Assembly (NCBI GenBank): GCA_028692035.1
Contig: JAQUYD010000004.1
Span: 62,001 to 126,000 of the forward strand
DNA length: 64,000 nucleotides
DNA from: Oscillospiraceae bacterium
GTDB taxonomy: Bacteria > Bacillota > Clostridia > Oscillospirales > Ruminococcaceae
Reading direction: 5' to 3'
The position numbers were made by a program, and so were the translations under genes. The stretch's first letter is position 1. Each line of letters opens with the position of its first letter. Positions 53,378 to 61,478 of the stretch are shown piece after piece. The notes below the pieces were generated by a model, which worked only from the letters and a program-made list of their open reading frames with translations, was not told where the DNA came from and did not search any database.

Positions 53378-53400
53378 AAACAAGCGTTTGGAGATCCTAT

Positions 53401-53476
53401 GAACCACTAGCTCAGTTGGCAGAGCATTTGACTTTTAATCAAAGGGTCCGGGGTTCGAATCCCCGGTGGTTCACCA
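53401..53476 (+). tRNA. tRNA-Lys (anticodon UUU)
   Basis: Acceptor GAACCAC pairs with GTGGTTC (53466-53472), then A and encoded CCA. D arm has AGCTCAGTTGGCAGAGC, anticodon stem TTTGA/TCAAA encloses CTTTTAA (anticodon TTT), and the T arm CCGGG-TTCGAAT-CCCGG is standard. Confidence 0.98.
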
Positions 53477-53491
53477 AAAAAGTTTGATCGT

Positions 53492-53535
53492 GATAGATGC
53501 CATGCGGCGAAAGCCGCATGGCATCTATCTTTTTA
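53492..53535 (+). terminator. Terminator after tRNA-Lys
   Basis: A 17-bp perfect stem (GATAGATGCCATGCGGC) with loop GAAA, followed by T5. Confidence 0.93.
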
Positions 53536-53895
53536 TAGCGCTTATGAACCCCGGCATTCCACCGAAAAGTCTTTGGCTGTTTTGAAATGCGTCCCAAAAA
53601 ACAAGCCGATAAAACGCAGAAGACAGCGGCCCTGCGGCAGATCCATGACCCCAGTATGAGGCCAAAAATCTCTGCGTCGGGGAATCCTTCCCCGCGCCTG
53701 TGCGCTTCCCACAGCAGAAGGCCCGGGAGTTCCCTTAAAATGCCGCTTGGCGACGGGCAAATGAGGCAGCCCACGCCCTTTGGGCTGCCTAAAAAATATG
53801 ACCTTTCCGCCTATACGAGCGCGCTTTTGTGTGCTATGATTGCAGTATAAATATTTGTCCTTTCTCCGTTTTTGTTTTGGTGAAAACACACCAAC
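53536..53895. other. Stretch without a supported gene
   Basis: Open frames exist on both strands, but none has a convincing ribosome binding site or recognisable sequence. AGGCAGCCCA pairs with TGGGCTGCCT (about 53764-53790) without a T run. Confidence 0.5.
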
Positions 53896-54372
53896 ATGTT
53901 GTCAGCTGCCAAGCGGGATAAAATGGCAAAGCATGCTGTTTTAAACCATGAACAGCTTCACATCTCCTACCGCGTTTTCTGCAAAGACTGCAGCGTCCTT
54001 TGGGTAAATCTTTCGGCATACCCCGCAGGGTATGCCGAAAACGGCACGCCGCTCTATTATGCCATTTTTTCCAACGCCACCTCCCAATTTAACCTATACC
54101 AGGATATCTGCGACAACTCCGACACCGGCATCGCGGCGTTTGATGCAAAAACCGGCGGGATTTACTACGCCAACGACGTATTCTTTGCCCTTTCCGGCTG
54201 CAAAAAGAGGCCCTATACCGGCATGCTGGCCAAAGATCTGTTTGGAGACGACCTGATGGCTCATGAAAAAGCGCTGCTGGGTAGGAGTGCCGCGGATTTT
54301 GTCCATTCAATCGCCGCCAACGGAAAGGCCGTTCAGTTCCATGTCCAAAACCCGAGAAGCGGCAACCAATAG
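53896..54372 (+). pseudogene. PAS-domain fragment, 5'-truncated
   Basis: 158 codons. ISYRVFCKDCSVLWVNLSAYPAGYAENGTPLYYAIFSNATS is the second half of a PAS fold-3-type domain, and ICDNSDTGIAAFDAKTGGIYYANDVFFAL starts another PAS domain. The reading frame begins in the middle of the first domain, directly after a stop codon (TGA at 53881) and without a clear ribosome binding site. It is most simply the internal part of a former multi-PAS sensor kinase, possibly a relative of the kinase that follows 12 bases later. A short independent sensory protein is the alternative. Confidence 0.5.
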
Positions 54373-54384
54373 GAGGGCGATATT

Positions 54385-56844
54385 GTGGTCGAGCAAAACG
54401 CTACGAATCCGGATGCGGAAAGCAGGGATCTGCTTGAATTGCTGCGTCGGGTGACTAATATTTCATCTATTGGCATCCATGTGGTGGACATCCATACAAT
54501 GGAGATGTATTACTGCAACGACGCTGGGTTTCGGCTTATTTCCCAAGAGCCGTGCGAGTATCACGGCCGGCCGTGTTATGAAACTTTTTTCGGGATCGAC
54601 CATCCTTGTACCAACTGCCGGCTGGAACAGACCAAACGCGGAGAAACCCGCCACGATGTCTATGTCCCGGCAGTGGGCAAAACCTTTCGCACCCATACGC
54701 AAATCACCACATGGAATGGAAAAAGCGCATTTGTTGAATATATTACGGACGTCACAAAGACAAAGCAATTAGAGCAAAAGCAGAAGCATCTCCTTGCGCA
54801 GCTCGAAACGAATACAAGTGAGCTGCGAAGGAAATATGAGGTGGAAAAGAGAAGGAGCCGGGACGACAAAAGCATTCTGGCCTACGCGGTATTCAATCTA
54901 AAAAACCAGCAAACAGTTGAGATGGAGCGCCGCCCGCCGCTGGTTTTGCTGCAATCCCCCCTGGCGCTGGAAGCGTTTCGCCTCGATATCGCTTCCTCCA
55001 TTCTTCGGAACGATCAGAGGGAAACTTTCCTGCATATGTTTGATGTGGGCGAATTGGTGCGGCTGTACCAAGGCGGGGTTGAGGAACAACATTTGGAGTT
55101 TCAGCGGATCCTGCCCGGTGGCAAAGTCATATGGGTACATAGCAGCTTTCATATCATGCCGGAGCCGGACGGGCAGGATCTTCTTTTGTTTTACTACTGC
55201 AATGATATCAACCTGCGCAAATCTTTGGAGATTCTTTCGACATACATCGCAAATGAAGATTATGATATGATCGGCTGTATCAATTTTCATGACGACAGCG
55301 CCATTATGATGTACGGGAAAACCAGCAGCTATGTCATCCATGTCGGCGAGAGGTCTTATCAGGAGGAACGGTATTCGGAAGCCCTGGAATGGTTTGTCTC
55401 GACTGCGGTAGTACCCGAAGAGCGGGAACTGTACCGCCCTCAATTTTTCATAGAAAAGATCAAAGCGGAGCTGTTCGCCACAGGGACCTATGAGTTCCGG
55501 CTCCATGTGGCTGGCAAAAACGGCGAACGGCTGACCAAGAAGATCCGGTATACACAGTACGACAAGGAATCGGAGGTCTGCCTCTTTACGCAAACCGACA
55601 TTACCGCGCTGCTTGCGGAGGAAGAACAAAAGCAGCAGCAATTGAAGGCCGCCTTGCTCGAAGCCCAAACGGCCGATGCCGCCAAGTCCGAGTTCCTCGC
55701 GCGCATGAGCCATGACATTCGCACGCCGCTAAATGTTATCATCGGCATGAGCCACCTTGCGGCGGACAACGAAAACCCGGCAGATACGAATGATTGCCTG
55801 CGCAAAATCAATATATCCGGGGACTTTCTGCTGGGGTTGATCAATGATGTGCTTGACATGGAACGCATTAGCAGTGGAAAAATGCAGTTGGAGCTTTCTC
55901 CGTATTCCGGCGAAGAATTCGCACAATACATCAATGCGGTCATTACGCCCCAGTGCCAGGAAAAGGGGATTTCGTTTGATTATTCGTATAACGGCTCGAA
56001 CGATTTTGTCGTTTTGCAGGATAAACTGCGCATCAACCAAATTTATTTTAACCTATTGTCAAATGCCGTAAAGTATACGCCGAAGGGCGGTAAGATTACC
56101 TTCTACACAGAAATTACAAGGACGGGGAAAACGGTCATTCTTGATGTGACCATTTCCGATACGGGCATTGGCATGAGTCAGGCATTTCAAGCGCACATGT
56201 TTGAACCCTTTACGCAGGAAAACCAGGCGGTGACGCCTATTGGCACCGGCACAGGGCTTGGCCTATCCATCGTCAAAAATTTATGCGATATGATGAACAT
56301 GCGCATATCCGTGGAAAGTGCGCTGGGCAAAGGGACCACATTCTATATCCATGGGGAATACGACGTGGCGGCAGATCTTTCGGCCGCCGCAAGGCCGGAT
56401 CATTTACGCGAAACTCCAGAATTGGCCTTCAATCGCCAAAAAATCCTCGTATGCGAGGACCATCCGATGAACCAAGAGATTATTAAAAGACTGTTGGAGA
56501 AAAAGGGCGCGACGGTTGTAATCGCTGAAAATGGATGGAGCGGGGTAGAGGCATTCCGGCAGTCCCCCCAGTATCATTATACGGCCATCCTCATGGATAT
56601 CCATATGCCGGTAATGGATGGTTTGCAGGCAGCCCGGACTATTCGCGCCCTACCGCGCGCCGATGCGATGAACGTTCCCATTATTGCACTCTCCGCAAAC
56701 GCTTATGAAGAAGACATCCGGCAAAGCCGAATGGCGGGAATGAACGCACATTTGTCAAAGCCTATCGATCCGCTGCTCTTGTACAAATGCCTTGCAAAGC
56801 ATCTGGCCGCGTCAAAGGGCGCCAACGCAGGCGAGCACCGATAA
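54385..56844 (+). CDS. PAS-containing hybrid histidine kinase
   Basis: An 819-residue cytosolic sensor. An N-terminal PAS domain with a Cys motif (YETFFGIDHPCTNCRLEQ, residues ~66-83) is followed by a coiled coil and two further PAS-like segments. The HisKA domain has FLARMSHDIRTPLNVIIGM (phospho-His near residue 451), HATPase has NLLSNAVKYTPKGG (N box), DTGIGMSQAFQAHMFEPF (G1/F) and GTGLGLSIVKNL (G2). A receiver domain at the C terminus has LVCEDHPMNQE, AILMDIHMPVMDGLQA (phospho-Asp) and ALSANAYEED. No transmembrane segment, so it senses an internal signal. The start is a GTG with AGGAGGG. Confidence 0.9.
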   Translation: MVEQNATNPDAESRDLLELLRRVTNISSIGIHVVDIHTMEMYYCNDAGFRLISQEPCEYHGRPCYETFFGIDHPCTNCRLEQTKRGETRHDVYVPAVGKTFRTHTQITTWNGKSAFVEYITDVTKTKQLEQKQKHLLAQLETNTSELRRKYEVEKRRSRDDKSILAYAVFNLKNQQTVEMERRPPLVLLQSPLALEAFRLDIASSILRNDQRETFLHMFDVGELVRLYQGGVEEQHLEFQRILPGGKVIWVHSSFHIMPEPDGQDLLLFYYCNDINLRKSLEILSTYIANEDYDMIGCINFHDDSAIMMYGKTSSYVIHVGERSYQEERYSEALEWFVSTAVVPEERELYRPQFFIEKIKAELFATGTYEFRLHVAGKNGERLTKKIRYTQYDKESEVCLFTQTDITALLAEEEQKQQQLKAALLEAQTADAAKSEFLARMSHDIRTPLNVIIGMSHLAADNENPADTNDCLRKINISGDFLLGLINDVLDMERISSGKMQLELSPYSGEEFAQYINAVITPQCQEKGISFDYSYNGSNDFVVLQDKLRINQIYFNLLSNAVKYTPKGGKITFYTEITRTGKTVILDVTISDTGIGMSQAFQAHMFEPFTQENQAVTPIGTGTGLGLSIVKNLCDMMNMRISVESALGKGTTFYIHGEYDVAADLSAAARPDHLRETPELAFNRQKILVCEDHPMNQEIIKRLLEKKGATVVIAENGWSGVEAFRQSPQYHYTAILMDIHMPVMDGLQAARTIRALPRADAMNVPIIALSANAYEEDIRQSRMAGMNAHLSKPIDPLLLYKCLAKHLAASKGANAGEHR

Positions 56845-56928
56845 AAAACAACCTCCACGATCAAAATGGCCGGGGCCTTTCGGCTGTATTCGCCTCCGTT
56901 AGGCCACCTGCACATAAAAAATAAAGGT

Positions 56929-56960
56929 AACCCCCCTCATCAAAGATGAGGGGGGTTTTT
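56929..56960. terminator. Bidirectional terminator
   Basis: AACCCCCCTCATC pairs with GATGAGGGGGGTT across AAA, with a T run on the plus strand. It separates the kinase gene from the convergent fusion gene. Confidence 0.88.
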
Positions 56961-57006
56961 GACTGCTTATAACCAATTTCCCCCGGCGCGGCCAGGGGCT
57001 TTTCCA

Positions 57007-58044
57007 TTATGACCCTGCCGACAGCAGCTCCAGCAAATCGGTGGCAAACCGGCGCAGAAGCGCCGACTCAAAAGAAAAATCTGCGCCTCCCCTATAGCAT
57101 TGAAGCGCCGCTTCCACCGGGGATCGGCAAACAGGCGGCAAATTCTGCAATCCCCAAACACCGCCGCCCTCCTTGGAAAGGATCAGCCCCTCTTTCTCAA
57201 AAGCAAGCACCCGGCAGAGATTTAAAATGGTATAAACCGGGTCTCGCAAAATGTCTTCCTCGGCGTTTTTGCTGTCCCCCCGGATGCTATCCAGATAGTC
57301 GGACCGGGGTACAGGCCCGAATACCGTTTCCTTTTCCTCGCCCCAAAGGGTAATCCCCACCGCCTGGGTCACTGTAAAATGGGCGGCAAGGTCTGGATCG
57401 GTCCCGTTCATCTGTTGACAATACCCCTTTATGTCCCGCAGGCACCGCTCTTTGTGAGCGTTAGAATAATGCAGCACAAACCGAGTGGGATAGGTAAACC
57501 GCCTGCAGTCGTCCTTTAGAATCACGCTCATTTCAAAGCCTTTTGGGGGACTGTTGCCATCCAACGCTAAAAGCGTTTGGATAAGCGCTTCCTTTTCCGG
57601 TTCAGAGGGCTCTTTTACCGTCACCACCAGAAAATCAATATCGCTTTTATCCCAGCGAAAACAGCCAAAGGCCAGGGAACCGTGGAGATAAATTCCCGTC
57701 AGGTTTTCTCCTAAAATTTTTCGATATGCCGCTGTGATCTCATCCAGAAGGGTTTGCACTTCCACAGGGAATTCCCCCTTTTTGCCCCTTTCCTGTTTTT
57801 GCAGGCCGGTTTGAATCAGCATTTCTTTTTGGGCACTGCGCAATTTCTTGATCTGCCACTCCCGGCGCATCGCAGCCTGCTTTGTCGCGTGCAATTCATA
57901 ATAAGCCAGCGCCACCGGCCGCCGGGATCGGGTGTATTTGGCGCCCCGACCGCTGTTGTGGGCGGCAATCCGCTGATCCAAATCATTGGTCCATCCTGTA
58001 TAGAGGGTTTTGTCTGCACAACGGACGATATAGGTATAATACAT
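57007..58044 (-). CDS. Fusion of GIY-YIG nuclease domain and aminoglycoside-type nucleotidyltransferase
   Basis: 345 residues, two domains in one frame. Residues 1-80: [49 protein letters not shown], a UPF0213/URI-type GIY-YIG domain (YIV ... YTG, with conserved R, and a Glu later). Residues ~95-345: [26 protein letters not shown] is the nucleotidyltransferase motif GS-x(n)-D-x-D, followed by a helical C-terminal domain like ANT(3'')/ANT(9) and DUF4111 proteins. Each domain is complete. GIY-YIG alone is a DNA nuclease; the second domain alone adenylylates small molecules. The joint role is unknown. It lies downstream of and codirectional with an XRE repressor (32-base gap). Confidence 0.8.
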   Translation of the reverse strand: MYYTYIVRCADKTLYTGWTNDLDQRIAAHNSGRGAKYTRSRRPVALAYYELHATKQAAMRREWQIKKLRSAQKEMLIQTGLQKQERGKKGEFPVEVQTLLDEITAAYRKILGENLTGIYLHGSLAFGCFRWDKSDIDFLVVTVKEPSEPEKEALIQTLLALDGNSPPKGFEMSVILKDDCRRFTYPTRFVLHYSNAHKERCLRDIKGYCQQMNGTDPDLAAHFTVTQAVGITLWGEEKETVFGPVPRSDYLDSIRGDSKNAEEDILRDPVYTILNLCRVLAFEKEGLILSKEGGGVWGLQNLPPVCRSPVEAALQCYRGGADFSFESALLRRFATDLLELLSAGS

Positions 58045-58076
58045 GTTTCGCCTCCAGAAAAAGAAGGTCTCTCCCG

Positions 58077-58418
58077 CTATTCGGGCCGGGAAGCATCCCG
58101 CTCTCTGACAAACCGGGCAAACTGCCGGACCTCCTCAAGTTGCTCGTCGGTGGCTTCGCCGCCGAACAGGGCAAATTTCAATTTTTCTCCCGGAATCCCC
58201 GCCGCGGCTGATTCCCTCTCGCCACCGAGCAAAAAATTGACCGTGACGTCAAAATAATTCGCCAGCTTTGCCGCTGTCTCCGCCCGTACCGACTGCCGCC
58301 GGCCCTTTTTCAAATCAGTCATGACGCTGGGCTGGATCCCTGTGTCTTTACACATCCGGTAAGGCGTAATCTGCCGTTCGGCACACAACTGGGTCAGAAT
58401 TTTATACAAATTTGACAT
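58077..58418 (-). CDS. XRE-family helix-turn-helix repressor
   Basis: A 113-residue repressor. [63 protein letters not shown] is the Cro/cI-type HTH; the rest is a short helical tail. The ATG at 58418 has GGGGAGAG. Two large inverted repeats lie directly upstream, so it probably represses itself and the divergent lysis genes. Confidence 0.88.
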   Translation of the reverse strand: MSNLYKILTQLCAERQITPYRMCKDTGIQPSVMTDLKKGRRQSVRAETAAKLANYFDVTVNFLLGGERESAAAGIPGEKLKFALFGGEATDEQLEEVRQFARFVRERDASRPE

Positions 58419-58456
58419 CTGTGGCTCTCCCCTTTTATGCAATACGGAAATTATAT

Positions 58457-58575
58457 GTTTGCGTAATAATTTTGCTTGATTATTACGCAAACAAGTGTTA
58501 TTATTACAATATATCATACGCGAACGTATCATATATTTGGGTTAATTCCCCTTTAATATATGATACAATCGCGTA
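58457..58575. promoter_or_regulatory. Operator region between repressor and lysis cassette
   Basis: GTTTGCGTAATAA (58457-58469) pairs with TTATTACGCAAAC (58480-58492) as a perfect 13+13 inverted repeat with 10-base spacer. ATATATCATACG and CGTATCATATAT flank CGAA at about 58508-58535, with one mismatch. ATATATGATAC recurs at about 58556. This is the arrangement of a phage immunity-type operator. Confidence 0.7.
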
Positions 58576-58648
58576 AAAGTCAAGAACAAACTCTGATCGA
58601 AAGGAGAAATCAATGATAGAAACTGACAGTACAAGGGAACGGCCCTGG

Positions 58649-58692
58649 CAAAAGAGCCCTCCCTGCGGCGGCTTGCCCAGGGGGCTTTTTTG
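58649..58692 (+). terminator. Terminator-like hairpin in the lysis-cassette leader
   Basis: AGCCC-T-CCCTG can pair with CAGGGGGCT, followed by T6. It interrupts a 61-codon frame (58613-58798) that has a ribosome binding site but no recognisable sequence; the frame may be a leader peptide or chance. Confidence 0.5.
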
Positions 58693-58821
58693 CGTATCAG
58701 CCACGGCAGGCCGCGCACATGATCCTTTTGGCGTCATGGCGTCCGACCGGCACCTAGACGCCGCCGACGGGAGGGAAGATGGGGCAGCAAAACTTTGAAA
58801 ACGGAAGAGGGAGAGAAAATC

Positions 58822-59160
58822 ATGACAAACGTGTATGTAAAAACAGATGAAGCGGGGCGGATATTGGCGGCAAACAGCGGCGTATTTTTAAGCGACCCTG
58901 CCGGCTGGGTGCAGATCGACGAGGGGGATGGCGACCGGTACGTCCACGCCCAGGGGAATTATTTTGCACTGCCGCTAGTCGGCGATAACGGGTGCCACAA
59001 CTATGTGCTGGACGGCAGTACCGCCAGGGAATCCACCGCAGAAGAACAGGCGGCGGAGCTTGCGGCAATCCCCGCGCCGGAGCCAAGCCAGGAAGCGCTG
59101 CTGCAGGCACAGGTGGACGCATTACAAGCGCAGGTGGACGCGCTATTGGGGGTGGAATAG
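58822..59160 (+). CDS. Phage tail-end protein of the XkdW type
   Basis: A 112-residue acidic protein. GRILAANSGVFLSDPAGWVQIDEGDGDRYVHAQGNYFALPL and a heptad-like ending (QAQVDALQAQVDALLG) resemble small proteins encoded between tail fibre and holin genes of Firmicutes phages. The ATG at 58822 follows GGGAGAG. First gene of the four-gene cassette; ends on the base before the next ATG. Confidence 0.6.
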   Translation: MTNVYVKTDEAGRILAANSGVFLSDPAGWVQIDEGDGDRYVHAQGNYFALPLVGDNGCHNYVLDGSTARESTAEEQAAELAAIPAPEPSQEALLQAQVDALQAQVDALLGVE

Positions 59161-59571
59161 ATGGACAAAGCAGTAAGAGCTAGGCAAATCTATCTGGCGA
59201 TGCAGTTTGCGTCCACCTCCCTGCCGGATGAGCAGGCGGCCCAGGTTCCGGCAGTATTCCCCGGATGGGACGCGGCCGAGGCTTACGCGGCTGGTGATCG
59301 AGTCCAGTACGGCGAGCGGTTGTACAAATGCCTGCAGGCCCACACGGCACAGGCGGACTGGGCACCGGACACGACTCCGAGCCTATGGGCCGTGATCGAT
59401 ATCGCTCACGCCGGAACGGCGGAGGATCCGATTCCTGCGGCACGAAACATGGAATACAAAGCCGGCCGATACTATCTGGATCCGGCGGAGGGCCGGGTTT
59501 ATCTCTGCTCCCGGGACACTGGGATTCCGGTGGCATATCTGCCGCATGAGCTGGTGGGGCAGTATTTTTAA
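59161..59571 (+). CDS. Phage protein with a carbohydrate-binding (CBM5/12-like) segment
   Basis: A 136-residue protein. FPGWDAAEAYAAGDRVQYGERLYKCLQAHTAQADWAPDTTPSLWAVI is the aromatic CBM5/12-type module common at the end of phage tail fibres (W-x-x-x-x-x-Y-x-x-G-D-x-V-x-Y-x-G-x-x-Y-x-x). The C-terminal part is not recognised. It probably takes part in host-surface binding. Confidence 0.72.
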   Translation: MDKAVRARQIYLAMQFASTSLPDEQAAQVPAVFPGWDAAEAYAAGDRVQYGERLYKCLQAHTAQADWAPDTTPSLWAVIDIAHAGTAEDPIPAARNMEYKAGRYYLDPAEGRVYLCSRDTGIPVAYLPHELVGQYF

Positions 59572-59583
59572 GGAGGACATTTT

Positions 59584-60021
59584 ATGAAAATCAATTGGAT
59601 GGCTGCCCTGACCTCGGCCGCGGCGATACTTGGCTCTTGGATCTCCTTTGCCTTTGGCGGGTTGGACGGCATGCTTTGGACGCTGTTGGCCTTTATGGCG
59701 GCGGACTATATCACTGGAATTGTTGTGGCGGCGGTGTTCCATAAATCGAATAAGTCCGAAAGCGGCGCGCTGAACTCCGAAGCGGGCTGGCAGGGTTTGG
59801 TGAAAAAAGGTGGCGTTCTGCTGGTGGTGCTGGTGGCGGCCGCGCTGGACCGGGTGCTTGGAACCGATGCGATCCGAGACGGTGCGGTTCTGGCATTTTT
59901 GGTTAACGAGACCGTCAGCTTGATCGAAAATGCCGGTCTGATGGGAGTTCCCATTCCAGCGGCCCTGCAAAAGGCGATAGAGGTTCTGCGGGATCGTTCG
60001 GAAAGCGGTGATACCCAATGA
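59584..60021 (+). CDS. Phage holin (toxin secretion/phage lysis holin family)
   Basis: A 145-residue membrane protein with two or three helices (ALTSAAAILGSWISFAFGG, GMLWTLLAFMAADYITGIVVAAVF, VLLVVLVAAALDRVL). FMAADYITGIVVA and SEAGWQGLVKKGGVLL are the Holin_4 signature. It would form the membrane lesion that releases the endolysin or disrupts the membrane. GGAGG lies before the ATG. It overlaps the endolysin start by 4 bases. Confidence 0.88.
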   Translation: MKINWMAALTSAAAILGSWISFAFGGLDGMLWTLLAFMAADYITGIVVAAVFHKSNKSESGALNSEAGWQGLVKKGGVLLVVLVAAALDRVLGTDAIRDGAVLAFLVNETVSLIENAGLMGVPIPAALQKAIEVLRDRSESGDTQ

Positions 60022-60758
60022 GCCAAAAGCTGATTTTGCCATTGAATCAATGCAACGTCAACGCCGGGTACAAAATGCCGGCCTACACAAAAGAGTGGGG
60101 ATTCGCCCATTATGGCATCGACCTGGGCAACCCCGACCGCCAGCGGACCGTCTACAGCCCGGGGGACGGTACGGTGATCGCCTGCGGCATGGATGGGGCG
60201 ACAGCTACAGAGCGGATGGGAAATGCTATTGTACTGATGTTCCCAGGCGTGGAGCGAAACGACGGCAACTCTGGATCTCTAGCCTGCCGGATGTATCATC
60301 TGGACAGCATCGCCGTCAGGGTGGGGCAGCTTGTTAAGCAGGGCGATGCGCTGGGGGTATACGGCAACACTGGAGCCAACACGTCAGGGCCCCATCTTCA
60401 CTGCGAGTTCGACACGGATGTGCAGTATCCCCAGTATGCAGTGGGGATCAAGGCCAGCGGCAACATCGTTAAAAAAGGAAGCAAGGATACCACCGTAGAT
60501 CCGGCAAAGGTGTGGTATGTGGGGCCGGGACAGGCGTTGTATGACGGATGGGGTGGCAGCGGCGTATCATCCGGCTGGATTGCGCAGAATGATCTTGACG
60601 TGCCAAAACTGCCAGATGAAGCCGGGGAAGTCCCAGACTACAAGCTGCTGTATGAGCAGGAAAAAGCTGCCTGCGAGACTGAAACAGCGAGAGCCCAATC
60701 GCTCATGTGCGGTATTCTGGAGGCCATTGCCATGCTGGAAAATATGTTGCGGCTTTAA
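60018..60758 (+). CDS. M23-family endolysin
   Basis: A 246-residue peptidase. FAHYGIDLGNP carries the first zinc ligands (H-x(3)-D), VIACGMDGATATERMGNAIVLMF the middle strands and SGPHLHCEFDTD the H-x-H ligand of LytM-type zinc endopeptidases. The C-terminal ~50 residues form a helix (YKLLYEQEKAACETETARAQS). No signal peptide, which fits release through the adjacent holin. It should cut peptide cross-bridges in peptidoglycan. Confidence 0.88.
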   Translation: MSQKLILPLNQCNVNAGYKMPAYTKEWGFAHYGIDLGNPDRQRTVYSPGDGTVIACGMDGATATERMGNAIVLMFPGVERNDGNSGSLACRMYHLDSIAVRVGQLVKQGDALGVYGNTGANTSGPHLHCEFDTDVQYPQYAVGIKASGNIVKKGSKDTTVDPAKVWYVGPGQALYDGWGGSGVSSGWIAQNDLDVPKLPDEAGEVPDYKLLYEQEKAACETETARAQSLMCGILEAIAMLENMLRL

Positions 60759-60841
60759 AAATTGTCATGTGGCGGGTTGGACGGCCCGGGGTGATGTAGA
60801 GGCATCAGGTCGATATAGTCTAGCCCCAGTTTTTGGAGCGC

Positions 60842-61061
60842 CATATCTTGGAAAATGAGTTGGGTAAGAAATTATTCAACAGGCACAGCTTTAAAATAGA
60901 ACTGACTGATGAAGGGATGTTGCTGCGAAAGCGCGCAGAGGATTTAATCTCTATTGTATCCCGTGCTTGAATGCCCGATGTATGTCATATGGAAAAAGCA
61001 GCAGATGTTCTCTCCCATTGCAAGCAGATTCTTTGAGCGGCTGAAAAGAAATCTTGAGTAG
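60842..61061 (+). pseudogene. Remnant of a LysR-family regulator
   Basis: One frame from 60848 reads LENELGKKLFNRHSFKIELTDEGMLLRKRAEDLISIVSRA and then stops (60968-60970): this is the end of the HTH and the linker helix of a LysR protein. Eight bases later another frame (60978-61061) reads MYVIWKKQQMFSPIASRFFERLKRNLE, the typical C terminus of a LysR effector domain. About 200 residues between them have been deleted and the N-terminal half of the HTH is also gone. Confidence 0.65.
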
Positions 61062-61104
61062 CGTTGGCACAACAAACGGACACGAAAAACGAGTGCCGCG
61101 TCAC

Positions 61105-61137
61105 AGAGCGATTAGCAAAAAGCTAGTCGCTCTTTTC
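61105..61137 (+). terminator. Terminator after the LysR remnant
   Basis: AGAGCGATTAGC pairs with GCTAGTCGCTCT (one mismatch) and is followed by TTTT. Confidence 0.75.
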
Positions 61138-61167
61138 TGATGCTAAAAAGGAAAGGCGGCCTACCCC

Positions 61168-61300
61168 ATGACAAACAAACCGCCTACAACCACTGGACTA
61201 TAACGCCGAATTGGAGCGCATGCAGGAGCAACTATGGCAATTTGAAAGCCAAAACAAAATGTTTGACCGCAAGATCGCCGCCCAAAAGCACAAGGCGTGA
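61168..61300 (+). pseudogene. Small coiled-coil protein gene with a one-base frameshift
   Basis: An ATG with AAAGGAAAGG upstream begins MTNKPPTT, then the frame closes at 61200. Shifted by one base, the sequence continues LDYNAELERMQEQLWQFESQNKMFDRKIAAQKHKA and stops at 61300. The second part has clear coding character (amphipathic, Glu/Gln-rich helix). The gene would encode about 43 residues without the extra base. It lies in a region of gene debris. Confidence 0.45.
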
Positions 61301-61373
61301 AGCCACCACCTTTGTTCCGGATGGGGGCTACCTGATTCCACCATCCCTATCAGCGTGGCAGCTTCCCAAAGGG

Positions 61374-61430
61374 AGAGATCAGAAAAGGGCGGTCAAGCCA
61401 AAAACTTGACCGCCCTTTTCTGATCTCTCT
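61374..61430. terminator. 24-bp perfect hairpin, probable bidirectional terminator
   Basis: Arms 61374-61397 and 61405-61428 are perfectly complementary over 24 bp (AGAGATCAGAAAAGGG ...), with loop CCAAAAA. No long T run, but TTTTC within the 3' arm. It marks the boundary between debris and the selenium-linked genes. Confidence 0.7.
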
Positions 61431-61478
61431 TATCAATGGGGATGCGCCGGACAAGTCAAGAGGTAAACATAGACCGTC

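Noticed and set aside
53439-53889. Two minus-strand frames between tRNA-Lys and the PAS fragment
   Set aside because: No ribosome binding site or recognisable protein sequence, and one runs through the tRNA.
58613-58798. 61-codon frame with a good ribosome binding site before the tail-end protein
   Set aside because: A terminator-like hairpin lies within it and the sequence has no protein-like pattern; kept only as a note on the hairpin.
61140-61409. 89-codon frame across the debris region
   Set aside because: The coding-like part is in another frame (the coiled-coil remnant) and its end runs into the 24-bp hairpin.
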